From NCBI GenBank assembly GCA_963784615.1, contig CAWASG010000002.1, positions 372,001 to 436,000 on the forward strand: a stretch of 64,000 bases of DNA, in the 5' to 3' direction. Under the pieces are notes generated by a model that had not been told where the DNA came from, ran no database searches, and was given only the letters and a program-made list of their open reading frames with translations. Positions 25,432 through 34,464 of the stretch are shown here, in pieces (position 1 is the first letter of the stretch; every line of letters begins with the position of its first letter). A program made the translations under genes and the position numbers. The DNA is from UBA11403 sp963784615 (GTDB taxonomy: Bacteria; Pseudomonadota; Gammaproteobacteria; Legionellales; Legionellaceae).

Positions 25432-26031
25432 TTATACCGCCTCTTGAATGCGAAAACGAGGTAATTTTTCGAAGCGTCTAACGGCCACAATGGCGACGAT
25501 GGTTGATACGCTGGTTGCAATGATGGAGCTGGCGATAATACTCGTGGGGTCTGAGCAGCCGTTGGCCGCCAGAAAGGCAATAGCGGTCGCCGGGATTAAT
25601 TGCACGCTCGATGTATTGATGGCTAGAAACATACACATTGCATTACTGGCTTCATTGACCTGTGTATTTAAGCTTTGCAGTTCTTTCATGGCAGCAAGAC
25701 CAAAGGGCGTAGCGGCATTATTAAGCCCTAGCATATTGGCAGAAAAATTCAGAACCATCGCGCCCATCGCTGGATGATCAACAGGAACATCTGGAAACAG
25801 CCGTATCATGATTGGCCGTAACGCTCGGGCCAGATGATTCATCAAGCCGGATTCAGTTGCGATATTCATAATACCAAGCCACAACGCCATGATACCCGAA
25901 AGCCCCAGCGCAAGTTCAAAGGCAACTTTAGCCGAGCTTGTGACCGCGAGAACCACTTCATTCAGGTGGCCTTGAATCAGTCCCACCAATACAGCAAGAC
26001 ACATCATGCCTAGCCAGATGACATTGAGCAT
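25432..26031 (-). CDS. spmA: SpmA-like nucleoside-recognition (Gate) domain protein
   Basis: 199-aa inner-membrane partner of SpmB. It has Gate-domain segments LALGLSGIMALWLGIMNIA, MGAMVLNFSANMLGLNNAATPFG and a C-terminal block with SVQLIPATAIAFLAANG. ATG 26031 is the first codon after the divergent intergenic region shared with the DUF1460 gene. Known only as a family of paired membrane proteins; substrate not visible in the sequence. Confidence 0.85.
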   Translation of the reverse strand: MLNVIWLGMMCLAVLVGLIQGHLNEVVLAVTSSAKVAFELALGLSGIMALWLGIMNIATESGLMNHLARALRPIMIRLFPDVPVDHPAMGAMVLNFSANMLGLNNAATPFGLAAMKELQSLNTQVNEASNAMCMFLAINTSSVQLIPATAIAFLAANGCSDPTSIIASSIIATSVSTIVAIVAVRRFEKLPRFRIQEAV

Positions 26032-26087
26032 TGAGCACTCCTTTTGTGTTATACTAAGACCATCCCTTCATGTTCGAGAGTCGATCG

Positions 26088-27041
26088 ATGCGTTTAAATA
26101 GAGCATTATGCATTGTGCTATTTATTTCTTTAACGAGTCAACTAAAAGCTGAACCCGTTTATCAAGAAGAACAACAAAAAGCGACGGTTTTTGTGCAATC
26201 AATATATCACAATCAAACCGATAATAAGGCATTATCGATGCCGGAACGACTTGAAAAAATGAGTGCTCTATTTTTAGGTAAACCCTATTTATTGGGCGCG
26301 CTTGGGGAGGGGGCTTCCGGGCGATACGATCAATACCCGCTTTATCGTGTCGATGCCTTTGATTGTTTGACGTTTGTTGAAACGGTTCTGGCTTTGTCAT
26401 TGGCGGATAACCCTGACTCATTTAAACAGATGATGAACAAAATACGCTATCAAGATGGGCATGTATCATTTTTGATGCGAAATCATTTTACAGATTTGGA
26501 TTGGAATAAGCATAATCAACGCAATGGTTTCCTTAAAGACGTGACCTTGAGTATACATAATCAACATCAGCAACCCATTGCCAAAATTGCCAGTGCGGTG
26601 ATCAATAAACCCGCTTGGTATCAGCATTTTTCAAGTTCGCGCATTCGGTTGGCCAAACCACTTTTTGATGAACAAACGAAACGACTCAATGAATTGAAAA
26701 GACGTGGGCAGTCGTTGTTGATTCAGAAAGTAAGTATTCCTTATATTCCCTTGACTGCACTATTTGATGCTTCTGGGAAGGTGAATACCGCCATTCTCCA
26801 ACAAATCCCCAATGGTGCCATTGTTGAAATCGTTAGACCCAACTGGGATTTGCGTGAAGCCATCGGCACAGCGTTAAATGTATCGCATTTGGGATTTGCA
26901 TTTTGGCGTGATGACATACTCATGTTTAGAAATGCATCTACGCTTAAAGGCCATGTTGTTGATCAGCCCTTGGTTGATTATTTGCGAGATGCGCTTCAGA
27001 GTCCAACGATTAAGGGGATTAATCTCCAGATGGTGCAGTGA
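26088..27041 (+). CDS. DUF1460 (amidase-like) exported protein
   Basis: 317 aa with signal peptide (1-21, ending QLKA). The DUF1460 core carries PYLLGALGEG, the YRVDAFDCLTFVETVLALS segment with the predicted catalytic Cys, and RNHFTDLDWNKHNQRNGFLKDVT with the His-containing block. The family has an NlpC/P60-like fold, and characterised members are N-acetylmuramoyl-L-alanine amidases or related cell-wall hydrolases. The ATG at 26088 gives a clean signal peptide; 26070 would add six polar residues. Divergent from spmAB across a 38-base region that must hold both promoters. Confidence 0.85.
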   Translation: MRLNRALCIVLFISLTSQLKAEPVYQEEQQKATVFVQSIYHNQTDNKALSMPERLEKMSALFLGKPYLLGALGEGASGRYDQYPLYRVDAFDCLTFVETVLALSLADNPDSFKQMMNKIRYQDGHVSFLMRNHFTDLDWNKHNQRNGFLKDVTLSIHNQHQQPIAKIASAVINKPAWYQHFSSSRIRLAKPLFDEQTKRLNELKRRGQSLLIQKVSIPYIPLTALFDASGKVNTAILQQIPNGAIVEIVRPNWDLREAIGTALNVSHLGFAFWRDDILMFRNASTLKGHVVDQPLVDYLRDALQSPTIKGINLQMVQ

Positions 27042-27196
27042 TAAAATAACGCAAACAGGCTCTGTTTAATTAAAATAATCTAATCCAATCTCAACTCTAA
27101 AAGTAATCCATTTTCTCTGTATATAAACTATTATTTCAAATTTTTATCTTTTGACGTGAAATTTTTGTAAATTGAACTATTATTATATGATTGCAT

Positions 27197-27250
27197 GTAT
27201 CCTCTCGATATCGCTGGGCGCCTACTTTCCCGGCGATATTGAAAGGATAC
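27197..27250. repeat. Family-E palindrome (GTATCCTCTCGATATCGC)
   Basis: Arms 27197-27214 and 27233-27250 (imperfect) around 18 bases. Best copy at 36303-36357; half copies near 7099, 51515 and 52503. It abuts the ribosome-binding region of the next gene. Confidence 0.75.
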
Positions 27251-27278
27251 GATTACATTAATGGAAAGGAGCAGCAGG

Positions 27279-28364
27279 ATGACGCAGGCCGTCACAATAC
27301 AATCGATTGCAGGACAAAAATCCATTCACGCGATAATCGAGCTGGATATGAGCTCGTATTGCATTGCATTGCGCGAATATGTGAGCGTAATTCGACTTAT
27401 AGAGCGTCAACGGCAAGAGCTTGACCTTGTATCAATTAAGTCGATATTAGTTCAATCGAATGAATCAACATTACGGGATTTTGAGCGATCTCGGTCAGAA
27501 ATCTATGATCGTGTACAGAGAGAAAAAAATGCTTTATCGCATTTAGTTCGCGGCCTGGCTGGAGATATGCATGCGGTCGAACTCATTGAATTACTAAAAT
27601 CTCAATTGGCCGTTGGCAATGAGGCAGAAAGAATTCTTGCTGCGCAGCTGATGCAAGAAAAGCCGCTGGTTTTTGAGTGTTTGGAAAGTGGTTTTGTAGA
27701 ATTACTGAAAAATAGTATGGACGCCATCATCGAGTTAGGGACTGAAACAGGACTTCGAAAAGATATGCATTTAATGATGAATGTGCAACTTGATTTATTG
27801 TCTGATTCACGAGTAGCGATTTCGATTAAAGATAATGGAGGGGGTTTTTCGGAGAAATACTTGAGCCAATTTAGCTCTTTTATTGAAGAAAAAAAATATT
27901 TGTATGAGATGCATGCAACGCATAAAAATACCTCATCATTTTATTTTGGCGGCCGCGGGCGTGGAATAGGGTTAGTGTGCGGCAAGCTATTGGATGGAGT
28001 GGCTGTAACACCTAATCGTAATGTCCGTCTATACCATCCTGCTTCCTGTCAAAAAAATTCGATATCGATTATTAATGTAGAGAGAGGAGCAGAGATTAAA
28101 TTGATAAGTAGCACAACACCAGCGAAAAAATATGACGGTTTATTTAGTCGCTCTGATAAAGGGCTTTTTGAATGCTTATCATCAAAAGCTCTCCCCTTTC
28201 ATCGAGGGGAATGTTTGCTTGATCAAGAGGGATCTTCGCTACCTTCCTCCTCTGCCGGTTCGTCATTACACCAGCACAGCCTGTTTTCTCCTCGACTTCC
28301 GGCCCCACTTAACCCAGCGGCTTTGAAAGAGGTTGATTTGGCATTGTATTCAATGCATATGTAG
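27279..28364 (+). CDS. Orphan GHKL-ATPase-domain protein, possible effector
   Basis: 361 aa. A helical N-terminal half (about 1-130) has no recognisable sensor or phospho-acceptor domain. A GHKL ATP-binding domain follows with N-box VELLKNSMDAI (Asn145), G1 box KDNGGGF (Asp185) and G2 box GGRGRGIGLVCGKLL (224-238). The last 70 residues are Ser/Pro-rich and disordered. Histidine kinases, Hsp90, MutL and gyrase share this fold; the absence of DHp, MutL or Hsp90 partners leaves the function open. AAAGGAG 7 bases before ATG 27279 decides the start; 27261 overlaps it. No response regulator is adjacent. Confidence 0.75.
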   Translation: MTQAVTIQSIAGQKSIHAIIELDMSSYCIALREYVSVIRLIERQRQELDLVSIKSILVQSNESTLRDFERSRSEIYDRVQREKNALSHLVRGLAGDMHAVELIELLKSQLAVGNEAERILAAQLMQEKPLVFECLESGFVELLKNSMDAIIELGTETGLRKDMHLMMNVQLDLLSDSRVAISIKDNGGGFSEKYLSQFSSFIEEKKYLYEMHATHKNTSSFYFGGRGRGIGLVCGKLLDGVAVTPNRNVRLYHPASCQKNSISIINVERGAEIKLISSTTPAKKYDGLFSRSDKGLFECLSSKALPFHRGECLLDQEGSSLPSSSAGSSLHQHSLFSPRLPAPLNPAALKEVDLALYSMHM

Positions 28365-28439
28365 TCATTTTTTTTCGAAACGATACGAGTCATAAAAAAT
28401 TTGGTAGCATAGACCCACTCGAAAAGAATGGGGATAAAG

Positions 28440-29051
28440 ATGGATAAGCCATATATATTAGTACTGTATTACTCACGCTCCGGCGCTGTTGCAAAACTTG
28501 CTCAGCAGATTGCTCGCGGTGTAGGTTTTATTGATGGAATGGACGTACGTTTGCGTACCGTACCGCCTGTGTCAGCTAACTGTGAGGCGGTTGAACCCGC
28601 CATTCCCGATTCCGGAGCCCCTTATGCAAGCTTAGATGATTTGCGGGATTGCTCTGGTTTGGCTTTAGGAAGTCCTACGCGGTTTGGCAATATGGCAGCA
28701 CCCATGAAATATTTTCTGGACAGCACCTCCGCATTATGGCTGGAAGGCGCTCTTGTCGATAAACCTGCTTGTGTCTTTTCTTCCTCTGCATCTATGCATG
28801 GTGGGCAGGAAACAACACTAACCAGCATGATGCTCCCTTTGTTGCATCATGGAATGCTCTTGCTCGGATTGCCTTACACCGAAAGTGCATTAAACACGAC
28901 ACAAACGGGCGGAACACCTTATGGCGCAACGCATGTGACTGGCGCAGGGAAGGATGGCCCTTTAAGTCAGGATGAAACGACGCTCGCTCAACATATGGGG
29001 CAGCGTTTGGCTCGTGTTGCCAGTTCACTTAAGCTGGGGAATCCATCGTGA
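28440..29051 (+). CDS. wrbA: WrbA-family NAD(P)H:quinone oxidoreductase
   Basis: 203-aa flavodoxin-like FMN protein that reduces quinones by two electrons. YYSRSGAVAKLAQQIARG is the FMN phosphate-binding loop; GSPTRFGNMAAPMKYFLD and the SSASMHGGQETTL block are WrbA signatures. ATG 28440 (MDKPYILVL) is preferred; 28428 is in frame upstream. The stop overlaps the start of xthA by 4 bases, so wrbA and the two exonuclease genes form one operon, perhaps for oxidative-damage defence. Confidence 0.9.
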   Translation: MDKPYILVLYYSRSGAVAKLAQQIARGVGFIDGMDVRLRTVPPVSANCEAVEPAIPDSGAPYASLDDLRDCSGLALGSPTRFGNMAAPMKYFLDSTSALWLEGALVDKPACVFSSSASMHGGQETTLTSMMLPLLHHGMLLLGLPYTESALNTTQTGGTPYGATHVTGAGKDGPLSQDETTLAQHMGQRLARVASSLKLGNPS

Positions 29052-29830
29052 AAGTGATTAGTTTGAATGCGAATGGCATCCGCTCAGCAGCACGTAAAGG
29101 ATTTTATGATTGGCTAGAACATCAACAAGCAGACGTTGTTTGTATTCAAGAAACAAAAGCACAGGTATCGCAATTGCTATCGGAAGCGATGTATTTCCCT
29201 TCTGGATATCATTGCGAATATGTTGATGCTGAAAAAAAAGGATACAGTGGTGTCGCGATATATTCCCGACAACAACCTAATGCAGTGGTTAAGAGCATGG
29301 GGTTTGATGTATGTGACGCGGAGGGTCGATATATTCAGTTTGATTATGACGATTTAAGCATTATTTCCATCTACCTGCCATCAGGTACAAGCGGCGACGA
29401 GCGGCAAGCGGTTAAATATGACTGCTTGGCACGATTTGCAGAACACTTGCAGACATTGAAATCGGCTGGACGAGAGTTAATCATTTGCGGCGACTATAAT
29501 ATTGCTCATAAAAAAATTGACATTAAAAATTGGCGGGGTAATCAGAAAAACTCTGGGTTTCTACCTGAGGAACGTGCTTGGCTCGATGAACTCTTTGGCC
29601 CTATGGCGTTTGTGGATGCATTCCGCATTAAAAATCAACTGGAAGACGAGTACACCTGGTGGTCTAATCGAGGTCAAGCTTGGGCAAACAACGTCGGTTG
29701 GCGTATTGATTATCAAGTGATTACGCAAGGGTTAGTCGATAGTGTGGTGGAAGTGGATATCTATCGTGACCAACGATTCTCCGATCATGCGCCGTTGATG
29801 ATTCGCTATGAGAGGGGGCATCATGATTAA
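29048..29830 (+). CDS. xthA: Exonuclease III / AP endonuclease (copy 1)
   Basis: 260-aa Mg-dependent nuclease of the EEP fold for base-excision repair. Motifs: SLNANGIRSA (metal/phosphate Asn), VCIQETKA (catalytic Glu), IICGDYNIAHKKIDIKN (Asp-x-Asn), GWRIDYQV and FSDHAPLM (Asp-His pair). GTG start 29048 overlaps the wrbA stop (GTGA). Compared with copy 2 downstream this is the ExoA-like subtype (long GYSGVAIYSRQ loop). Confidence 0.92.
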   Translation: MKVISLNANGIRSAARKGFYDWLEHQQADVVCIQETKAQVSQLLSEAMYFPSGYHCEYVDAEKKGYSGVAIYSRQQPNAVVKSMGFDVCDAEGRYIQFDYDDLSIISIYLPSGTSGDERQAVKYDCLARFAEHLQTLKSAGRELIICGDYNIAHKKIDIKNWRGNQKNSGFLPEERAWLDELFGPMAFVDAFRIKNQLEDEYTWWSNRGQAWANNVGWRIDYQVITQGLVDSVVEVDIYRDQRFSDHAPLMIRYERGHHD

Positions 29831-30605
29831 GCTAGCCAGTTGGAATGTAAACTCACTCAAAGTCCGATTAGATCAAGTTCTGGCATGGATGGAATCATCT
29901 AAAACGGATGTATTGGCGCTACAGGAAACGAAAGTCGTGGATGAGCAATTTCCTCTTGAGGCGTTTACGTCAAGAGGGTTTTCAGTCGTGTTTTCCGGAC
30001 AAAAAACCTATAACGGTACGGCGATTATCAGCCGTTTGCCGATGAGCGATATCGTTATGGATATACCGTCAATGGATGACCCACAGCGACGGATTTTGGC
30101 AGCCACCGTTGGGGATCTGCGCTTAATTGATCTCTATGTGCCGAATGGTGCTGAGGTTGGATCCGATAAATATCAATATAAATTAGCCTGGTTAAACAGC
30201 GTGAATAGCTTTATCAAAGAGCAATTACTGCTTTATCCAAAATTGGCAGTAGTCGGTGATTTTAATATTGCACCTGAGGATAGGGACGTACACGCGCCAG
30301 AAGAGTGGCAGGGCTGTGTTCTCGTGAGTGAACCGGAGCGTCAAGCGTTTGCTGATTTAATCGATTTGGGTTTGCATGATAGTTTTCGGTCGTTGCATCC
30401 AGAGAGTCAAGTATTTAGCTGGTGGGATTATCGCGCAGCAGGGTTTCGACGTAATCGTGGTTTGCGGATTGATCATATTTTGCTAAGCGCACCACTGATG
30501 CAGGCGTGTAGAGAGGTTGGCGTTGATGTTGAACCGCGCCGTTCAGAGCGCCCGTCGGATCATGCCCCCGTTTGGGTGTTATTAAACCTGGAAAAAAACA
30601 GTTGA
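29823..30605 (+). CDS. xthA: Exonuclease III / AP endonuclease (copy 2)
   Basis: 260 aa, a paralogue of the preceding gene and closer to E. coli XthA (KLASWNVNSLKVRLDQVLAW). All catalytic blocks are present: ALQETKVVDEQFP, VVGDFNIAPEDRDVH, GLRIDHILLS and PSDHAPVW. ATG 29823 overlaps the stop of copy 1 by 8 bases and sits after GAGGGGG. Two subtypes in tandem suggest division of labour, for example exonuclease versus AP-endonuclease activity. The 3' end lies inside a long inverted repeat. Confidence 0.92.
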   Translation: MIKLASWNVNSLKVRLDQVLAWMESSKTDVLALQETKVVDEQFPLEAFTSRGFSVVFSGQKTYNGTAIISRLPMSDIVMDIPSMDDPQRRILAATVGDLRLIDLYVPNGAEVGSDKYQYKLAWLNSVNSFIKEQLLLYPKLAVVGDFNIAPEDRDVHAPEEWQGCVLVSEPERQAFADLIDLGLHDSFRSLHPESQVFSWWDYRAAGFRRNRGLRIDHILLSAPLMQACREVGVDVEPRRSERPSDHAPVWVLLNLEKNS

Positions 30606-30768
30606 ACCCTACTGCGATGGCCTATTGCACTGAGATTTAACGTTTTCCAGGCTATTTTTAAGTTCATCGTACGGGTGAGTACGCTTTCACTTAAAAACAA
30701 GCCTGGAAAACGTTAAATCTCAGCACACTAGACCATCTCGCTACGGTTTCAACTGTTTTTTCCAGGTT
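30585..30768. repeat. Long inverted repeat overlapping the end of xthA copy 2
   Basis: Outer arms AACCTGGAAAAAAACAGTTG (30585-30604) and the near complement (30749-30768), then ACTGAGATTTAACGTTTTCC / GGAAAACGTTAAATCTCAG inside, about 75 bases per arm with mismatches. Such a structure would stop transcription and resembles a decayed MITE. Confidence 0.75.
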
Positions 30769-30883
30769 AAATTTGCAATAAGCACGCAAATCTGCTATCG
30801 TTTTGTGTCATTTGTTTAGGGCATGGTGCTTGGCATTTGGGTCCAGGTGGCGATGTCCGTTATTATTGTGAGAGAGTTAAATT

Positions 30884-31108
30884 ATGAAAGCTGCGATTCA
30901 TCCTGAGTACAAAACCATTAATGTTGTCTGTAGTTGTGGTCATTCTTTTCAAACGGGCTCTACGTTGTGTAAAGATTTGAATATTGAAGTTTGTTCTGAA
31001 TGCCATCCTTTTTATACTGGTAAGCAAAAACTGGTTGATACTGCTGGTCGTGTACAAAAATTCCGTGATCGATATAAAGACCGTACGGCAGCAAAATCTG
31101 CTGAGTAA
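30884..31108 (+). CDS. rpmE: Ribosomal protein L31 (zinc-binding form)
   Basis: 74-aa large-subunit protein. It starts MKAAIHPEYKTINVVCSCG and carries the zinc cysteines C16, C18, C37 and C40 (SECHPFYTGKQKLVDTAGRV), the C+ type. GAGAG lies about 8 bases before the ATG. It bridges the 50S and 30S subunits. Single gene followed by a terminator. Confidence 0.97.
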   Translation: MKAAIHPEYKTINVVCSCGHSFQTGSTLCKDLNIEVCSECHPFYTGKQKLVDTAGRVQKFRDRYKDRTAAKSAE

Positions 31109-31136
31109 ATCATTTTAGGTTTAACGAGGTTAATTG

Positions 31137-31178
31137 ACGTCATTGTGAGGCTCAAACTCCTTGCAATGACGTTTTTTC
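31137..31178 (+). terminator. rpmE terminator
   Basis: ACGTCATTG (31137-31145) and CAATGACGT (31164-31172) form a stem, followed by six T residues. Confidence 0.8.
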
Positions 31179-31269
31179 TTGGCGTTGTGGTGGTTATTCA
31201 TTCGTAAAATAATCGAATCGATGACACGTTCCGTAACTTCTCGATAACCCCGGGAGGAATATTTAGTCC

Positions 31270-31352
31270 ACTTACCGCGGCTTGTCCGCGATATCCAGGA
31301 TCTCGCTCTGAGCCTAGATCTCTAGATACCGCGGACAAGCCGCGGTAAGTAA
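31270..31352. repeat. Family-B pair of CCGCGG hairpins
   Basis: TTACCGCGGCTTGTCCGCG and TACCGCGGACAAGCCGCGGTAA, separated by CCAGGATCTCGCTCTGAGCC. Near-identical in layout to 24749-24838 but in inverted order. Confidence 0.8.
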
Positions 31353-31442
31353 GACTGTTGAATATTCCTGGACTTATGGAGAAGTCACCACAATCCAATG
31401 TTAACTTTATTCATAAGACGCCCAATCTTTAAGGAATTTATT

Positions 31443-32765
31443 TTGCCCCACATAAATAGTAAAAGATATTATCTAACTGCTTTGTTTGTTTGTGGACTTG
31501 GTGCTGCGTTTTATTCGTATGAGTATTTTTTGCGTATTCTGCCGAGTGTGATGGAAGTGCCGCTTCGTGCACATTTTGGCTTAACCGCAACGGGGTTTGG
31601 ATTTCTGTCGGCGTTTTATTATTATGCTTACGTTCCCATGCAATTGCCTGTTGGACTGTTGATGGATCATTTTGGTCCTCGACGATTGTTGACCATCGCT
31701 TGTCTTATTTGTGTGTTTGGTTCGCTTCTTTTTTCCCACACCATTACTTTTCAATATGCAGCGATGGGTCGTTTCCTGGTGGGGCTTGGCTCAGCGTTCG
31801 GTTTTGTCGGTGTTTTGAAATTAGCGACAATATGGCTGCCAGAAAATAAAATGGCACTAGCGGCGGGTACTGCATCTGCATTAGGAACGATTAGTGCGAC
31901 GGTCGGCGATAATTTGCTGGGTGGCATGGTGCAATCGATCGGATGGAGGATGACGGTTGATTGGTCTATCTATGTCGGCATTATTTTGGCTATTATCTTA
32001 TGGTTTGGTATACGAGAGAAAGTGCATGCTCATCATCCGGCAAAAGAGATAGAGCCCAGTTTTAGAGTCAATTTTGTAGACTTGATGATCATATTACGTA
32101 ATGGGCAAGTTTGGATTAACGGTATGTATGGTTGTTTGGTTTACTTACCCACGACGGTATTTGCTGAATTATGGGGGATCCCTTATTTAACCCATGCTCA
32201 TGGCTTGACCCATTCCGCCGCTGAGTTTTGTAATTCGATGCTTTTTTTAGGATTTACAATCGGCGCGCCATTGAATGGGTACATCTCAGATAAAATCAAA
32301 CGCCGTAAATTGCCCATGTTTACTGGAGCGATTGGCGCAGCAGTTCTCATGTCGATTATTATTTATGTTCCCGGGTTGAATCAATCAACATTAAATATCT
32401 TAATGTTCTTATTGGGTCTTTTTTATAGTTCCCAGGCCATTGTGTTTGCGGTCGGCCGTGAATTAAGCCCTGCAAAGGCGGCAGGTACGGCCATTGCGGC
32501 GACCAATATGATGGTGATGTTGGGTGCGATGTTTTTACAGCCCTTAGTTGGAAAGTTGTTAGACTTGAGCCAACTGTGGCATCTGACCCATTCAGCCGGG
32601 CCTGTGTTAGAACAAGTTGCTCCAAATGTTCAAGAGCTGGTTCATTCGGCAGCTGATTATCAATTGGCTCTATCGGTTATTCCTATAGGGATTCTGATTG
32701 CCGCAACATTAACGTTTTTCTTGAGAGAAACCTATGCAAGAACAGGCAGCACTCTTCGGGGCTGA
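31443..32765 (+). CDS. MFS transporter, first of an overlapping pair
   Basis: 440-aa, 12-segment inner-membrane permease. It has MFS motif A-like LLMDHFGPRRLLT between segments 2 and 3 and FYSYEYFLRILPSVM in segment 1, as in the sugar-phosphate/Pht-like transporters common in Legionella. TTG 31443 is chosen because AAGGA sits 7 bases upstream; the in-frame ATG 31398 has no ribosome-binding site. Substrate unknown. It overlaps the next MFS gene by 32 bases, and the two proteins are clearly paralogous. Confidence 0.85.
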   Translation: MPHINSKRYYLTALFVCGLGAAFYSYEYFLRILPSVMEVPLRAHFGLTATGFGFLSAFYYYAYVPMQLPVGLLMDHFGPRRLLTIACLICVFGSLLFSHTITFQYAAMGRFLVGLGSAFGFVGVLKLATIWLPENKMALAAGTASALGTISATVGDNLLGGMVQSIGWRMTVDWSIYVGIILAIILWFGIREKVHAHHPAKEIEPSFRVNFVDLMIILRNGQVWINGMYGCLVYLPTTVFAELWGIPYLTHAHGLTHSAAEFCNSMLFLGFTIGAPLNGYISDKIKRRKLPMFTGAIGAAVLMSIIIYVPGLNQSTLNILMFLLGLFYSSQAIVFAVGRELSPAKAAGTAIAATNMMVMLGAMFLQPLVGKLLDLSQLWHLTHSAGPVLEQVAPNVQELVHSAADYQLALSVIPIGILIAATLTFFLRETYARTGSTLRG

Positions 32766-34020
32766 TGCCTTTAAGCGAAAACATATCTGGTTGGGTAGCT
32801 TAATTTGTGCGATTGGGGCGCTTTTCTATTGTTATGAATTTGTGTTAAGAATTATTCCTGGCGCTTTGCAAAGTGAGTTAAGTGCCGCTTTTGGACATAT
32901 TTCTGCCACAGCATTTGGCCAATTATCCGCCGTATATTATTTTGCTTATTCACCGATGCAAATGCCTGTTGGGATGTTGATGGACCGGTTTGGGCCGCGA
33001 CGTCTTTTAACACTGGCTTGCCTTCTGTGCACGCTAGGGTCGTTTTTATTTACATTTTCTTCCTCCATGTTCATTGCCGGCAGTGGGCGGTTTATGGTGG
33101 GATTTGGTTCATCGTTTGCTTTTGTGGGGGTTCTGTCGCTTGCTTTGAACTGGCTGCCGCGACGCTATTTTTCACTGATGGCGGGTCTTATTACAACACT
33201 TGGGATGTTGGGGCTGGTTTATGGTGAAGTCAAACTGACCGAAATGGTGGTCACGAAGGGGCTCAACTATGTCTTGTCGACGATGGTGTTTTTTGGCTTG
33301 GGATTAAGTGTTCTGATTCTGTTGATTGTTCGCGACAGACCTTTGGCCACAGTCGTTCATGTGCAACCGTTGGTTGATTTCTTTCGTGACGTCTGGCGCG
33401 TATTGGCATCGCCACAAGTTTGGATCATAGGCTTTGTGGGGGCGTGTTTGTATACGTCTCTGTCGGTGTTTGGTGAGCTGTGGGGCAAGTCTTATTTAGA
33501 ACATGCACATTATCTCACGAAAGTTGAGGCGGCAAGGACCATCTCCGCCATGTTTCTGGGTTGGGCTGTTGGTGCACCGCTTGCAGGTTATATCTCTGAC
33601 AGTACCGGTCGCCGTGTTTTGCCCTTGGTCGTAGGTGCCGCATTATCATTAATTTGTATCTCTGTCGTTTTATATTGGCCTGGTTTGTCCTATGTTTCGT
33701 TGAACATTTGGTTGTTTTTATATGGTGTGTTTAGCGCAACCGAAATTATCGTTTTTGTGATGGCCAAAGAAAACAGCGGTGCTAAATTATCAGGTACCGT
33801 ATTCGCCGCGACGAATATGATAGTGACCCTGGGCGGCGTTATTTTCCAACCGTTAGTCGGTAAATTATTAGATATGTTTGGTGAAAAAGCCCCGGAAGTC
33901 GGCGAACACGTCTATCGAGCAGTAGATTATCAAATGGCACTGTCAATTCTACCGATTTCGTTATTACTCGTGATGATCGTTGCCTTTTTTCTAAAAGATA
34001 AACATTTACAGGATACGTAG
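32734..34020 (+). CDS. MFS transporter, second of an overlapping pair
   Basis: 428-aa paralogue of the preceding gene: FYCYEFVLRIIPGAL in segment 1 and LLMDRFGPRRLLTLACL as motif A. The ATG lies inside the 3' end of the first gene, so translation is coupled. Tandem coupling of paralogues suggests joint expression and possibly related substrates. The TAG stop (34018-34020) lies in an ACGTAGG repeat fragment at the edge of the following array. Confidence 0.87.
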   Translation: MQEQAALFGADAFKRKHIWLGSLICAIGALFYCYEFVLRIIPGALQSELSAAFGHISATAFGQLSAVYYFAYSPMQMPVGMLMDRFGPRRLLTLACLLCTLGSFLFTFSSSMFIAGSGRFMVGFGSSFAFVGVLSLALNWLPRRYFSLMAGLITTLGMLGLVYGEVKLTEMVVTKGLNYVLSTMVFFGLGLSVLILLIVRDRPLATVVHVQPLVDFFRDVWRVLASPQVWIIGFVGACLYTSLSVFGELWGKSYLEHAHYLTKVEAARTISAMFLGWAVGAPLAGYISDSTGRRVLPLVVGAALSLICISVVLYWPGLSYVSLNIWLFLYGVFSATEIIVFVMAKENSGAKLSGTVFAATNMIVTLGGVIFQPLVGKLLDMFGEKAPEVGEHVYRAVDYQMALSILPISLLLVMIVAFFLKDKHLQDT

Positions 34021-34024
34021 GTTT

Positions 34025-34380
34025 GTAGGTTGGGTTGAGCGAGAGCGAAGCCCAACAGGCCGGTAAATCAGATGTAGAATTGCGCTCATAATTGTTGGGC
34101 TTCGCTGCCGCTCAACCCAACCTACGTCCAAGAATCCTGCAAGTGCGTCGAATGTAGGTTGGGTTGAGCGAGAGCGAAGCCCAACAGGCCGGTAAATCAG
34201 ATGTAGAATTGCGCTCATAATTGTTGGGCTTCGCTGCCGCTCAACCCAACCTACGTCCAAGAATCCTGCAAGTGCGTCGAATGTAGGTTGGGTTGAGCGA
34301 GAGCGAAGCCCAACAGGCCGGTAAATCAGATGTAGAATTGCGCTCATGATTGTTGGGCTTCGCTGCCGCTCAACCCAACC
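34025..34380. repeat. 129-bp tandem array of family-A REP pairs, upstream of RAYT
   Basis: Three units start at 34025, 34154 and 34283 (period 129). Each holds GTAGGTTGGGTTGAGCG...GAAGCCCAAC, a spacer of about 34 bases, the inverted unit with a GCTGCC variant stem, then a 28-base linker (CCAAGAATCCTGCAAGTGCG...). Units are almost identical. Readings of 100 or more codons through the array are palindrome artefacts. Confidence 0.92.
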
Positions 34381-34464
34381 CCCTTGATCTCCAGCAGCTT
34401 TAAGTGTAAATTGCCCTCACCCCATTGAGCTTTGGAAGCTCAATCCAACCTACGCAGAGAGTAT

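Noticed and set aside
34006..34347. Open frames of 80-120 codons through the repeat arrays (also 34967-35329, 42837-43154, 42889-43260), with recurrent VGWVERQRSPT
   Set aside because: They read the palindromic repeats themselves on either strand, have no ribosome-binding sites and no protein-like conservation.
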